64,000 nucleotides of DNA, from positions 1 to 64,000 of the forward strand of contig NZ_JYNH01000008.1 in NCBI RefSeq assembly GCF_000960765.1, written 5' to 3'. Shown here piece by piece: positions 40,957-50,641 of this stretch (positions within the stretch are counted from its first letter, which is position 1; every line of letters begins with the position of its first letter). A program made the position numbers and the translations under genes. Under the pieces are notes generated by a model. That model was not told where the DNA came from, searched no databases, and saw only the letters and a program-made list of their open reading frames with translations. This stretch comes from Desulfosporosinus sp. I2 (lineage in GTDB: Bacteria > Bacillota > Desulfitobacteriia > Desulfitobacteriales > Desulfitobacteriaceae).

Positions 40957-41805
40957 TTGAAACTCACAATGCGTACAAAGTTTATTGGAGGGATCATGGG
41001 GATTGCCGTGGGTGCCATCCTTGCCGCCTACGGGATCCAGGGCTTTATTGTCTATTCCGGGTTAAGCGGAGGTGGAGTTGGTGGGATTGCTCTGCTCCTT
41101 TTCTATATTTTTAAGCTTCCGATTGGGGTAGCGACATTTGTTTTAAATGTGCCTTTGTTTGTGTTAGGCTGGCGTGAAGTCGATAAACAGTTTGTCTTTA
41201 AAACCATATGGGGATTAGCAATATTCTCCGTTTTTCTTGATCTATTTGCCGGCATTCAACCGCTTGACGTTCAGGACATTTTTTTGGGAGCTCTTTATGG
41301 AGGGGTGATCTCAGGAATTTCCTCAGCTATTGTTTTCCACTTCGGTGGAAGCCTAGGCGGAACAGACATCATAGCTAAGGTGATTCAACAAAAATATGGT
41401 GTGCCAATGGGTACGTCCGCCCTAGCAATTAACGGAGTCATTATCCTAATATCTGGGGCATTACTTGGGCCAAAAGTGGCACTTTATACGTTGGTTATGC
41501 TGTTTGTATATGGTCGTGTACTCGATTTAATTCAAAGCGGAGTTCCATCGAAATCCATTACTATCATTTCAGATCAATCCGAGGCCTTAGTTGATCGAAT
41601 TATGGTTGATTTGGGACGGGGCGCAACGTTTTTACATGGAAGAGGAGCATACTCCTGTGAGCCAAAGGACGTAATTATTTGCGTCGTCAGTCTGCCTGAA
41701 ATAGGTCGTCTAAAACGAGCTGTTCGAGAAGTAGATCCTTCTGCATTTATGATCGTCCAAAATGCCGGAGAGGTCCTTGGCAAAGGATTTCTTTCCAATG
41801 ATTAA
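40957..41805 (+). CDS. YitT family membrane protein (DUF161/DUF2179)
   Basis: A 282-residue protein with five N-terminal helices (to about residue 170), glycine-rich stretches such as YSGLSGGGVGGIALL, and FGGSLGGTDIIAKVI in the fourth helix. The C-terminal cytoplasmic DUF2179 domain has TIISDQSEALVDRIMVDLGRGATFLHGRGAY (given in parts) and a late VVSLPEIGRLKRAVREVDP. The TTG at 40957 is seven bases after GGAGG; ATG 40951 and TTG 40933 fit the binding site badly. Function unknown, possibly transport. Confidence 0.83.
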   Translation: MKLTMRTKFIGGIMGIAVGAILAAYGIQGFIVYSGLSGGGVGGIALLLFYIFKLPIGVATFVLNVPLFVLGWREVDKQFVFKTIWGLAIFSVFLDLFAGIQPLDVQDIFLGALYGGVISGISSAIVFHFGGSLGGTDIIAKVIQQKYGVPMGTSALAINGVIILISGALLGPKVALYTLVMLFVYGRVLDLIQSGVPSKSITIISDQSEALVDRIMVDLGRGATFLHGRGAYSCEPKDVIICVVSLPEIGRLKRAVREVDPSAFMIVQNAGEVLGKGFLSND

Positions 41806-41815
41806 GTGCCAGTAA

Positions 41816-42541
41816 CTACTTCATTTCTGAATCTAACGATTTGAGTTCACTTAAGGTAACAAATCGATACCCAAGGTTTTGAAGAGAATCAAGGATTGTA
41901 CCCAATGACTTCACAGTTTGACTGCGCTGATACCCTCCATCATGCATAAGGATAATGGCACCAGGAAAAACGTCGCGCATGACATTATCCACAATTTGTT
42001 TTACTCCAGGGTTACGCCAGTCTTTGCTGTCCACACTCCATAGGGCGACGATATGTCCATTTTGTTTAATAGTTTCCAGTTGGGTTTTAGTTACAAGCCC
42101 TCTTGGAGGACGATAGAAATAGGTATGGCTACCAGTTGCCTCAAAGACAACTTGGTCGGTTTGACTCATTTCTACCATAAACTTGCTTTGTGGATAATTA
42201 TGGGTAAAGCTATGGTTTCCGATTTCATGGCCTTCATTAATTAAGCGTTTAAGTAAGTACGGGTTCTCTTGAGCCGCTTTTCCTAAAACAAAAAATGTGG
42301 CCCGAACTTTCTTTGCTTTGAGGATATTTAGAACATCGGGTGTATCAATCGGATCAGGTCCATCGTCAAAGGTTAAAGCAACCACTTTTTCCTGAGTATG
42401 TGACATGTAATAGGTTCCAGGTGTCCGAACCAGTGAAGGGATCGATAACATGTGTTGAGATAGACTGAACAAGCCTATTGTGATGATCAGTAACAGAAAC
42501 GTTATTATTAGTTTGCGTCGAGACAATACGTAAATGAACAA
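41816..42541 (-). CDS. polysaccharide deacetylase (NodB domain)
   Basis: A 241-residue exported or membrane-anchored enzyme: one N-terminal helix (about residues 10-30), then the NodB domain. The metal Asp pair is in LTFDDGPDPID, the His pair in EIGNHSFTHNYPQ, and the third motif is YRPPRG. The C-terminal catalytic His is in ILMHDGGYQRSQT. It probably removes N-acetyl groups from peptidoglycan or another polymer. TTG at 42541 is seven bases after GGGGGTGG on the minus strand. It is convergent with the YitT gene. Confidence 0.88.
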   Translation of the reverse strand: MFIYVLSRRKLIITFLLLIITIGLFSLSQHMLSIPSLVRTPGTYYMSHTQEKVVALTFDDGPDPIDTPDVLNILKAKKVRATFFVLGKAAQENPYLLKRLINEGHEIGNHSFTHNYPQSKFMVEMSQTDQVVFEATGSHTYFYRPPRGLVTKTQLETIKQNGHIVALWSVDSKDWRNPGVKQIVDNVMRDVFPGAIILMHDGGYQRSQTVKSLGTILDSLQNLGYRFVTLSELKSLDSEMK

Positions 42542-42762
42542 TAAATTTCCACCCCCATATCGCTTCTATATTTCTATGGATAAATAACGACTTCCATGCC
42601 TAAGAATCATCTTAAACATAGCAACCTTAAAAAGGTTAAGGAAGATAGTGGTTATCTAGTATGAAAAACTTGAAGGCTGGGATTAACCAGCTTTTTGTGA
42701 CTATCAGAAAGTATACATTGAGACTATAAGTTGATGAGGGGTCTAGAAAGGAGTGGCTGATT

Positions 42763-45700
42763 TTGGGTTTCCGTTTCGTATTCGGGCGTGCAGGTAGTGG
42801 TAAGAGTACCCTTTGTTTGGAAGAAATCCGTAGCGAATTGCGCTTGGAACCCTTAGGGGAATCTCTGATCCTTCTTGTCCCGGAACAGGCAACTTATCAG
42901 ATGGAAATAGCCCTAGCCAACACACCCGATCTGGGTGGAAGTTTACGCGCACAAGTCTTAAGTTTTCGAAGACTTGGCTGGCGCGTATTTTCGGAAACCG
43001 GAGGCGGACAGAAAGTCCTAATCGGCACGATTGGGAAACGGATGCTCCTGCGCCAGATTCTTTTAAAACATCGACTTCAGTTAAAAGCATTTGCCCGTTC
43101 GGCTACCCGACCGGGTATGGCTGATCTTCTCGCCCAAGCCATCGGGGAATTTAAAACATATCGGATTGCTCCCAGTGTATTGCGAAATGTAACCATGACG
43201 GACGGTATTTTAAACGATAAACTGCAGGACTTAGCCCTTATTTTTGAAGAATATCAAGCAGCACTTGGCCTAGGTACACGCGATACGGATGATGAATTAT
43301 CAGTTTTGGCAGAAAAAAATCCCTGATGCGCCCTTTCTCCAAGGGGCCATTGTATGGGTTGACGGATTTACCGGATTTACCCCTCAAGAATTAGAAGTCT
43401 TGAAAACCCTTGTCAGAACGGCCAAGGAAGTAATCGTAACTTCCCCTCTCGATCCGTTTTTAGTAACAGAGGAGCTTACCCAAGGCGAGGGGATCTTTAA
43501 AGTGGGGGAGGATTTTTTTACAGGTCCTTGGCGTACTTATCAAGATCTGCAACGTATTGTAGTTGAGACTGGCACCACTATACATCCTCCGAGCTTGCTT
43601 AAGAACACGAAGCGCTTTAAACATCCCTGGCTAAGTCATTTAGAAACAAATTTCTTTGTTTACCCGATCACAACAATGCCCGAAGCAGGGAACCAGGCTG
43701 GAATCTTAAGTGGGGAGGGAATTCAAGTCTTATCTGCCGTTAATCGGCGGGCTGAAGTGGAAGGGGTTGCACGGGAACTACGGCGCTTGGTCAGAACTGA
43801 AGGGTTACGCTGGAACGAAATTGCGATCATGAGTCGTGATCTTACAGGCTACCATGAACTCATTACTCAGGTGTTTACAGCCTATGATGTTCCACATTTT
43901 TTAGATCATAAACGATCTGTCCTTCATCATCCCTTGATTGAATTAGTACAATCCATTCCAGAAGTGGCAGTGAAACATTGGAGCTATGAGCCTCTCTTTC
44001 GTTGTTTGAAGACGGATTTTTTCCCGCTGCAAAGGGATGCGATCGATCGACTGGAGAATTACGTACTTGAACACGGAATTCACGGAGAGGGTTGGGACAG
44101 AAATGTGGACTGGCGTTATCACCGCCAATGGACTCTGGGGCAAAATGAAGAACAACGTTCCGAGGAATTAAAATTCCAGGCTGAGCTGAATACTTTCAGG
44201 CAAATAGTTTATGACCTTATTAATCCCTTCATTCAAAGTGTCATACCAGGAATCCACGCTGAGACCCTGAATGTACGGGACGTGACAGAAATATTGTTTA
44301 GTTTTTTAGAAAGGCTTAATGTTCAAGCCACTTTAAAGGAATGGTCACAAAAGGCTCAGATGCAGGGGAATCTAGGCGAAGCCAAACTCCATGAACAAAT
44401 CTGGGAAGCAGTTATCCAAGTCCTTGATGAAATAGTAGCAGGCTTGGGGGATGAGTCTCTGAATCTGGAGGACTACTCCTTAATTCTCGCCTCTGGCCTT
44501 GAAGCGATTGAACTGGGTCTGATTCCTCCTGGACTGGACCAGGTCTTAGTAGGGTCGTTAGATCGTTCACGGAATCCAGAAGTGAGGGTGCTTGTTCTCA
44601 TGGGAGCTAATGAAGGGGTACTGCCTGCCCGTCCAGGAACAGATGGAGTTCTCGACGAGTATGAAAGGGAACAATTGAAGATGGTTGGCATCCCTCTAGC
44701 TCCTAAAGGAAAGGCCCAGACCTTTGAAGAGCAATTTTTTATTTACTCAGCACTTACCCGAGCTACGGAAAAACTGGTGGTTAGTTACCCTTTGACGGAT
44801 GAAGAGGGGAAAGGGCTGACGGTTTCGCCCGTTGTCAGAAGACTAAAGCTTCTTTTTCCAACCCTATCAGAGAGTTTCGTAGGTAACCAAGAGGACATTC
44901 AGCGCCTAAGTCATCCCAATTCTGCCCTGCAAGCTTATGCAGAACAACTACGCACGTTGCGTGAAGGGGAGCCACTTTCCCCATTGTGGCAGGCTACTGA
45001 AGCATGGCTGGCACAGGACCCCCTTCAAACTAATCAAATTCAGCGTTTACAAGCTAGTCTTTTATACCAGAATCAAGAAGAACGACTCCAACGACCTCTC
45101 GCACGTCGCTTATATGGTAAATGCTTGAAGGCCAGCGTCTCTCGTTTAGAACAATTCGCTAAGTGTCCGTTTGGGCATTATGCTCGTTATGGACTTAAGC
45201 TTCGTGAAAGACCCACTTATCAGCTAACGAGTCCCAATATGGGTGAATTCTTTCATACTATCCTCCATAATTTTGCCATTCAACTCCAAGAACGTGGCTT
45301 AGATTGGGGCAAATTGACGAAGGAAGAATCTTGGGCACTCGTTAATCAACTTGCAGACGAGCTTGTCCCAAACCTTCAACACAACATCCTCCAAAGTAGT
45401 TCTCGCTATCGGTTTTTAACCCATAAATTAAAGCGAACAGTTCATCACGCTGTAAAAGTCCTTGCTGAACATGCTCGTAAAGGGATTTTCATTCCAATTC
45501 AGTTGGAAGTAGGTTTTGGCCCCAATCAAACACTCCCAGGAATCGAGATTCCTTTGACTGAAGAGGATTCCCTGTTGCTATGTGGGCAAATTGACCGAGT
45601 GGATGCTGCCTTCTTAGATGGACAAGTCTATTTGCGGATTCTTGATTATAAGTCCCGTGAACTATCCTTAGCCCTGGATTCAATATATTATGGATTAAAT

Positions 45701-46357
45701 CTCCAATTACTCACTTATTTAAAGGTTGCTCTACAGGGAGCAGAAGTATTACTGAACACAACATCCCCTCAGAAAGTTCCCGCAGGGTTTCTGTATTTTC
45801 CTGTACTGGAACCCCAGCTTGAAGAGAATATACCGATTAGCCCAGAAGAATTGGAAGAACATCGTGTTCAGGCCGTTAAAGTCAGTGGGTATTTATTAGC
45901 GAATCCACGGGTCCTAGAAGCTATGGATTCTACCTTCACCACCGGACGTTCTGATTTACTGGGGGTAACCTTAAAAAAAGACGGAACCTTTAAGAAAGGG
46001 GCCAACGTCCTAACGGAGGAACAGTTTTCCATACTTAGTGATTATCTTCATAAGTGGTTCCGACAAACAGGGGAGAGACTATTTGATGGGGATATTTCAC
46101 TATCTCCCTATCGGAGAGGAAAGAGCACTGGATGTCAATACTGTTCTTTTAAACCCGTGTGTCACTTTGATCCCTACCTTCCAGAAAACCAATACCGAGA
46201 CCTACCTGCCTTAAAGCATGAAGAGGTATGGCGCCGCGTGGAGAATACCACTCTCGAGCAGAATTTTGGCTCCTCATCCGATTCGAACCTTCATTCAAAC
46301 GTAAAAGGTCCAGAAAGCCTAGATTTCAACTGGTTGGAAGGAGAGAAACTTATATGA
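42763..46357 (+). pseudogene. addB: addB, ATP-dependent helicase/nuclease subunit B, split by a frameshift
   Basis: Two frames together make a full AddB of about 1190 residues. 42763-43326 (187 codons) holds Walker A GRAGSGKSTLCLEEI and ends at TGA 43324. A second frame (usable from about 43313 to 46357) continues without loss: IPDAPFLQGAIVWVDGFTGF, then IAIMSRDLTGYHELI, the nuclease segment RILDYKSREL, and the iron-sulfur cysteines CPFGHYARYG and CQYCSFKPVCHFDP. The join is a run of seven A (43313-43319); six A would restore the frame. TTG 42763 follows GAAAGGAG. With AddA it repairs double-strand breaks. Could be a sequencing error, phase variation or slippage. Confidence 0.85.
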
Positions 46358-49300
46358 GTGAACCAAAATGGACTGCGGAACAACTAGCCGCAATCCAATT
46401 GCGAGGCCAGCTTCTAGTGGCTGCTGCTGCAGGTTCCGGAAAAACTGCTGTGCTTGTGAAACGCTTAATTCACAGAATCACAGACCTAGAAGACCCAGCC
46501 GATGTCGATCGCTTTCTGGTTGTAACCTTTACTAAAGCGGCCGCCAACGAGATGCGCGAGCGTATTGGCAAAGCTTTAGATGATACTCTTATTCAGGAAC
46601 CTGAGATTGAGGTAATTGAACGTCTCCATCGGCAACGCACGCTTCTTAATCGGGCAAGCATTACCACATTACATTCCTTTTGCTTAGAATTAATCCGAAA
46701 GTATTTTTATCAACTTGAACTGGATCCAGCCTTTCGAATTGCAGATCAAGCTGAGGCCGAACTTTTACGTCAGGACGTGGTTGAAGATCTTTTTGAAACC
46801 TACTATGAACGAGAAGATGGTCCCTTTTTGAAGCTTGTCGAGGCCTTTGGAACGGATCGCGATGACCAACCTTTGATGGGTCATGTCTTACATCTTTATA
46901 ATTTTGCCTATAGTCAACCTCGGCCAGCTGAATGGTTAAGTGCACTTCACAAAGCTTATATGTGGGAGACGATTGAATCTTTGATGCAAAGTCAATGGGG
47001 GCAATCAGCTCGGCAAGGGCTTATGGACAGTGTGGGAGAAAGTTTTAACTTACTCGAACGTGCTCAACTAATAGCCCAGGCTCAACAAGGACCAGTGCCC
47101 TATGCTGAGACAATTCAAGATGATCTTAATCGAATTGGGTTACTAAATCGTGCTTTGAAAGAAGGGGATTGGACTCAGGTCGAACTACAATTCCAACTAG
47201 CTGTTAATTTTCCTAAGCTAAAACCAATGACTTCAAAAGCCAAGAAAATAGCCCTTTCAAACGAAGATACACCGAATTTTGATGAAGCAAGCCAAAAGTC
47301 ATTACAAGAAGAATGCAAAAAATTGAGAGAAGACGCTAAAAAGAAACTTAATTCTCTCAAGGATGATGTCTTTACTTTTCCCCTTGAGCAGCAACTTCCT
47401 GCCCTTCGCGAGATGGGCACATTGGTGCAAACACTTGGAGCCTTAGTCCAGGAATTCTCTCGAGTCTATCGAGCGGCTAAGGACTCCCGTACCCTCCTAG
47501 ACTTTACCGACTTAGAACATTTCGCCCTGCAACTACTGGAGGTAGAGGGTAAGGCTTCTCTGATCGCTCAAGGATTAAAGGAGTATTATGCGGAAGTTTT
47601 AGTGGATGAATATCAGGACATTAACCCTGTTCAAGAGCGAATCTTACAGCTTGTATCAAGACAAGAGGGGTCTCCAAATCTCTTTATGGTCGGAGATGTC
47701 AAACAAAGTATCTATCGCTTTCGCATGGCTGATCCCAGCTTATTTCTTGCTAAATACAGCACTTTGCCCCATTGGAATTCGAGTAAACCGGGGGATACCT
47801 CTTATACGGAGATCATCATCGATCTTAATAAGAATTTCCGAAGTCGTCTAGAAGTGGTAGATGGGGTAAACTTTCTCTTCCGTCAAATTATGACGAAAGG
47901 GGCAGGGGAAATTCCTTATGATGATCAAGCAGCTTTACAATATGGAGCCGCGTTTGTCTCTGGTCAGGATCAACTTTGCACAGCAGAAGGACCGATTGAA
48001 GTTCACCTGATTGACTCTAACAGCATCAAACAACAGTTGACCGAACTTTCCATTACTGAGGGAATGGACGACATGGACTTCACGTCGTCGGAGAGTGCCT
48101 CCGGCACTGAAGTTCAGAGCCCTTTAGGCGCTGAAGAAACCATAAATTCTGAGGATCTTGATAAAGCACGGATTGAAGCGCGCTTAGTGAGTGATCGAAT
48201 TCAACAGATGGTTCAAGGAGCAGAATTTCAGATTTATGACAAGGATCTTAAACTTTATCGCCCTGTCCGGTACTCGGATATTGTGATTTTGATGCGTTCT
48301 TATTCGGCTGTTGCGCCAATCTATGTGGAAGAATTCCAAAGCTCTGACATTCCCGTTTATGCTGAAACAACCAGTGGTTATTTTGGCGCGAGCGAAGTAG
48401 AAACGATGTTATCCTTGCTTAAAATAATTGATAATCCGCGTTTGGATATTCCCTTAGCTGCTGTCCTTCGTTCTCCACTCGTGGGTCTCAATGGGAGTGA
48501 GTTAGGCAAACTTCGAATGATGCTTCCTGAAGGAGACTTCTATGAGGCCTTAACTCTAGGGGTATGGGCTGCACTCGTCCATGAAACTCTAGGCCCAGAT
48601 CTAGAAAATCAGTTCAGACAAATCTTAGATCTTTACGAAGATTCTTGGGAAAGGCGGCTTAAAAAAGCCCAGGAGATTTTAACTACGGCTCCGGCACTTA
48701 AGGATAAAATTTCAAGTTTTTGGATTAATCTACAAATCTGGAGAACCAGATCTCGCCGAACTTCCCTGGCAGATCTACTTTGGTCTCTATATGAAGAGAC
48801 TGGGTACTTGATGTATGTGGGGACTTTGCCAGCGGGTATTCAGCGTCAGGCCAACCTACGGGTCCTTTATGATCGAGCCAGTCGATTTGAGGCAACGAGG
48901 TACCGTGGTTTGTTCCGCTTTTTGCGTTTCTTGGAGCGTTTTCAAGGACAAGGCAAAGATATGGGCAATGCTCGCGCTTTAGGAGAAAACGAAAATGTTG
49001 TTCGTTTGATCACGGTTCACGCTAGCAAAGGGTTGGAGTTCCCGGTTGTTTTTGTGGTTGGTTTAGGACGAACGTTTAATACGCAAAGTCTCAAGGGAAA
49101 AGTGCTACTTCACTCAAAATTAGGAATGGGCATGCCAATTATCGATGTGGAAAATAATGTTCGTTACCCTTCTTTAATCCAGTACGCTGTCAAACAACGT
49201 CTAGCACAAGAATCGTTGGCAGAAGAATTACGGATTCTTTATGTTGCACTAACACGAGCTAAAGAACGACTTTTTCTCTATGGTAATATTGATAACTATG

Positions 49301-50436
49301 ATAAAACTCTTGCCAAATGGCAACGAACTTCTGCTTGGAACGAGATCCCCTTACCAGAGGGTCAACTTCGGAGTGCCAAATGCTATCTGGATTGGATGGG
49401 CCCAGCCCTTGTTCGCCACCCCCAACGTCTCTTTAGTGAAGCGGTGCTACCAGAAAATTATCAAACGAAGTTTTCACTTCCCGAAGCTAGTTCAAGCTGG
49501 GAGATACATCTTCATCAAAGCTTAACTTCGGGCAAAGATCATTGCCACGAACAAAATCATGAAGTGAGTGGCGATGACAATCTTGAGGGAGCTACCGATC
49601 ATCAAATAGCGAACTCTGAAAATAAAACTAAAGAACAATGGTTTATTGAGATTGACCAGCAGCTAAACTGGCAATATCCCTACCACAAGTCTGTTGCTCA
49701 GATATCTAAAACAAGTGTTAGCGAACTGAAGCGGTTGAACAATTGGCATACCCAGGATAACGTCTCTCCGATTCCAACGCTTTCAAAACAAACAGATTTT
49801 ATGAAGCGTCCGAACTTCCTCCAGGTCGCGCAATCTTTAAATGCTGCGGAACGGGGAACAGCCTTGCACACGGTTATGCAACATATTCCCTTTAAGGAAC
49901 TGACAACCCTTTGGCCCAATTTAGTTCAATCAGAGCAGATCGATTATATTCTTGAATTTTTAAACCTACTCGAAAAACGTGAAATCCTTAGAGCAGACCA
50001 AAAGAGCGTCATTCAGCCAAGCCAGATTGTTGAATTTCTAGGCTCTCCTCTAGGGCAGCGACTTTTTAAAGCGGAACAGGTACTTCGAGAAGTACCATTT
50101 ACCTTGACGCTTCCTAATTGGGATCAAACCACAGTTTTAGTTCAAGGGGTTATTGATGTTGTGGTTATAAATAATAACGATCACCAAAGGAAAACGGCAG
50201 AAATTCTTGACTACAAGACAGATTCACTGAAGGCAGATGGCGAAACGGAACCTGAGGAGGTCTTGCGCAATCGATATGCTCTCCAACTTTCACTTTATGC
50301 TCATGCCATCGAGCATTTAACCAAAATTAAGGTTGAAAAAAGTACCCTTTACTCCTTTAGCTTAGGTTGCGAAATTGATATTTCTGGTGAGCTTCTCAAA
50401 GAGATTTTAGGGAACGCTTTCCCGTTATTCTGTTAA
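46354..50436 (+). CDS. addA: AddA, ATP-dependent helicase/nuclease subunit A
   Basis: A 1360-residue UvrD-family helicase with a C-terminal RecB nuclease. Walker A VAAAAGSGKTAVLVKRL is near residue 25. VDEYQDINPVQERIL marks motif II. MFMVGDVKQSIYRFRMADP, ITVHASKGLEFPVVF and YVALTRAKERLF are motifs III, V and VI. The nuclease has GVIDVVV and ILDYKTDSL near the end. A low-complexity acidic insert lies near residue 1075. ATG 46354 overlaps the addB stop (ATGA), with GGAAGGAGAG upstream. It pairs with AddB in double-strand break processing. Confidence 0.93.
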   Translation: MSEPKWTAEQLAAIQLRGQLLVAAAAGSGKTAVLVKRLIHRITDLEDPADVDRFLVVTFTKAAANEMRERIGKALDDTLIQEPEIEVIERLHRQRTLLNRASITTLHSFCLELIRKYFYQLELDPAFRIADQAEAELLRQDVVEDLFETYYEREDGPFLKLVEAFGTDRDDQPLMGHVLHLYNFAYSQPRPAEWLSALHKAYMWETIESLMQSQWGQSARQGLMDSVGESFNLLERAQLIAQAQQGPVPYAETIQDDLNRIGLLNRALKEGDWTQVELQFQLAVNFPKLKPMTSKAKKIALSNEDTPNFDEASQKSLQEECKKLREDAKKKLNSLKDDVFTFPLEQQLPALREMGTLVQTLGALVQEFSRVYRAAKDSRTLLDFTDLEHFALQLLEVEGKASLIAQGLKEYYAEVLVDEYQDINPVQERILQLVSRQEGSPNLFMVGDVKQSIYRFRMADPSLFLAKYSTLPHWNSSKPGDTSYTEIIIDLNKNFRSRLEVVDGVNFLFRQIMTKGAGEIPYDDQAALQYGAAFVSGQDQLCTAEGPIEVHLIDSNSIKQQLTELSITEGMDDMDFTSSESASGTEVQSPLGAEETINSEDLDKARIEARLVSDRIQQMVQGAEFQIYDKDLKLYRPVRYSDIVILMRSYSAVAPIYVEEFQSSDIPVYAETTSGYFGASEVETMLSLLKIIDNPRLDIPLAAVLRSPLVGLNGSELGKLRMMLPEGDFYEALTLGVWAALVHETLGPDLENQFRQILDLYEDSWERRLKKAQEILTTAPALKDKISSFWINLQIWRTRSRRTSLADLLWSLYEETGYLMYVGTLPAGIQRQANLRVLYDRASRFEATRYRGLFRFLRFLERFQGQGKDMGNARALGENENVVRLITVHASKGLEFPVVFVVGLGRTFNTQSLKGKVLLHSKLGMGMPIIDVENNVRYPSLIQYAVKQRLAQESLAEELRILYVALTRAKERLFLYGNIDNYDKTLAKWQRTSAWNEIPLPEGQLRSAKCYLDWMGPALVRHPQRLFSEAVLPENYQTKFSLPEASSSWEIHLHQSLTSGKDHCHEQNHEVSGDDNLEGATDHQIANSENKTKEQWFIEIDQQLNWQYPYHKSVAQISKTSVSELKRLNNWHTQDNVSPIPTLSKQTDFMKRPNFLQVAQSLNAAERGTALHTVMQHIPFKELTTLWPNLVQSEQIDYILEFLNLLEKREILRADQKSVIQPSQIVEFLGSPLGQRLFKAEQVLREVPFTLTLPNWDQTTVLVQGVIDVVVINNNDHQRKTAEILDYKTDSLKADGETEPEEVLRNRYALQLSLYAHAIEHLTKIKVEKSTLYSFSLGCEIDISGELLKEILGNAFPLFC

Positions 50437-50510
50437 CTAATACTGTAAACCTAAAGGCAAAACCATCAAATAACCAGGAGGATCCTCTAAAGACATTTAG
50501 TTTTTTATGA

Positions 50511-50516
50511 TATAAT
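50511..50516 (+). promoter_or_regulatory. likely -10 box before the hdr/flx operon
   Basis: A TATAAT lies in AT-rich DNA 125 bases before the HdrA start. An A-A-GACA at 50490 is a poor, close -35. No other consensus-like pair was seen in this 200-base gap. Confidence 0.35.
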
Positions 50517-50557
50517 AATTAAAGTTTTAAAATATTTGTTATATTTAGAGAGGATTT

Positions 50558-50581
50558 ATGACTTCGGTGGCGAATTACTAA
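50558..50581 (+). CDS. possible seven-codon leader peptide before hdrA
   Basis: ATG ACT TCG GTG GCG AAT TAC TAA is preceded at six-base distance by AGAGAGGAT, a good ribosome binding site. It ends 60 bases before the HdrA start. Such short frames can act in translational control, but chance is also possible. No matching attenuator hairpin was found. Confidence 0.3.
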   Translation: MTSVANY

Positions 50582-50641
50582 GTGTTCTTTGTGATTGTTG
50601 TAACTATCTTTAATAGGAGTAAGGAAGAAAGAGGGGTTGTA

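Noticed and set aside
43313-43320. Programmed -1 ribosomal frameshift in addB
   Set aside because: A AAA AAT would allow a -1 shift, but the downstream frame requires +1 (or -2), so the standard slippery mechanism gives the wrong frame.
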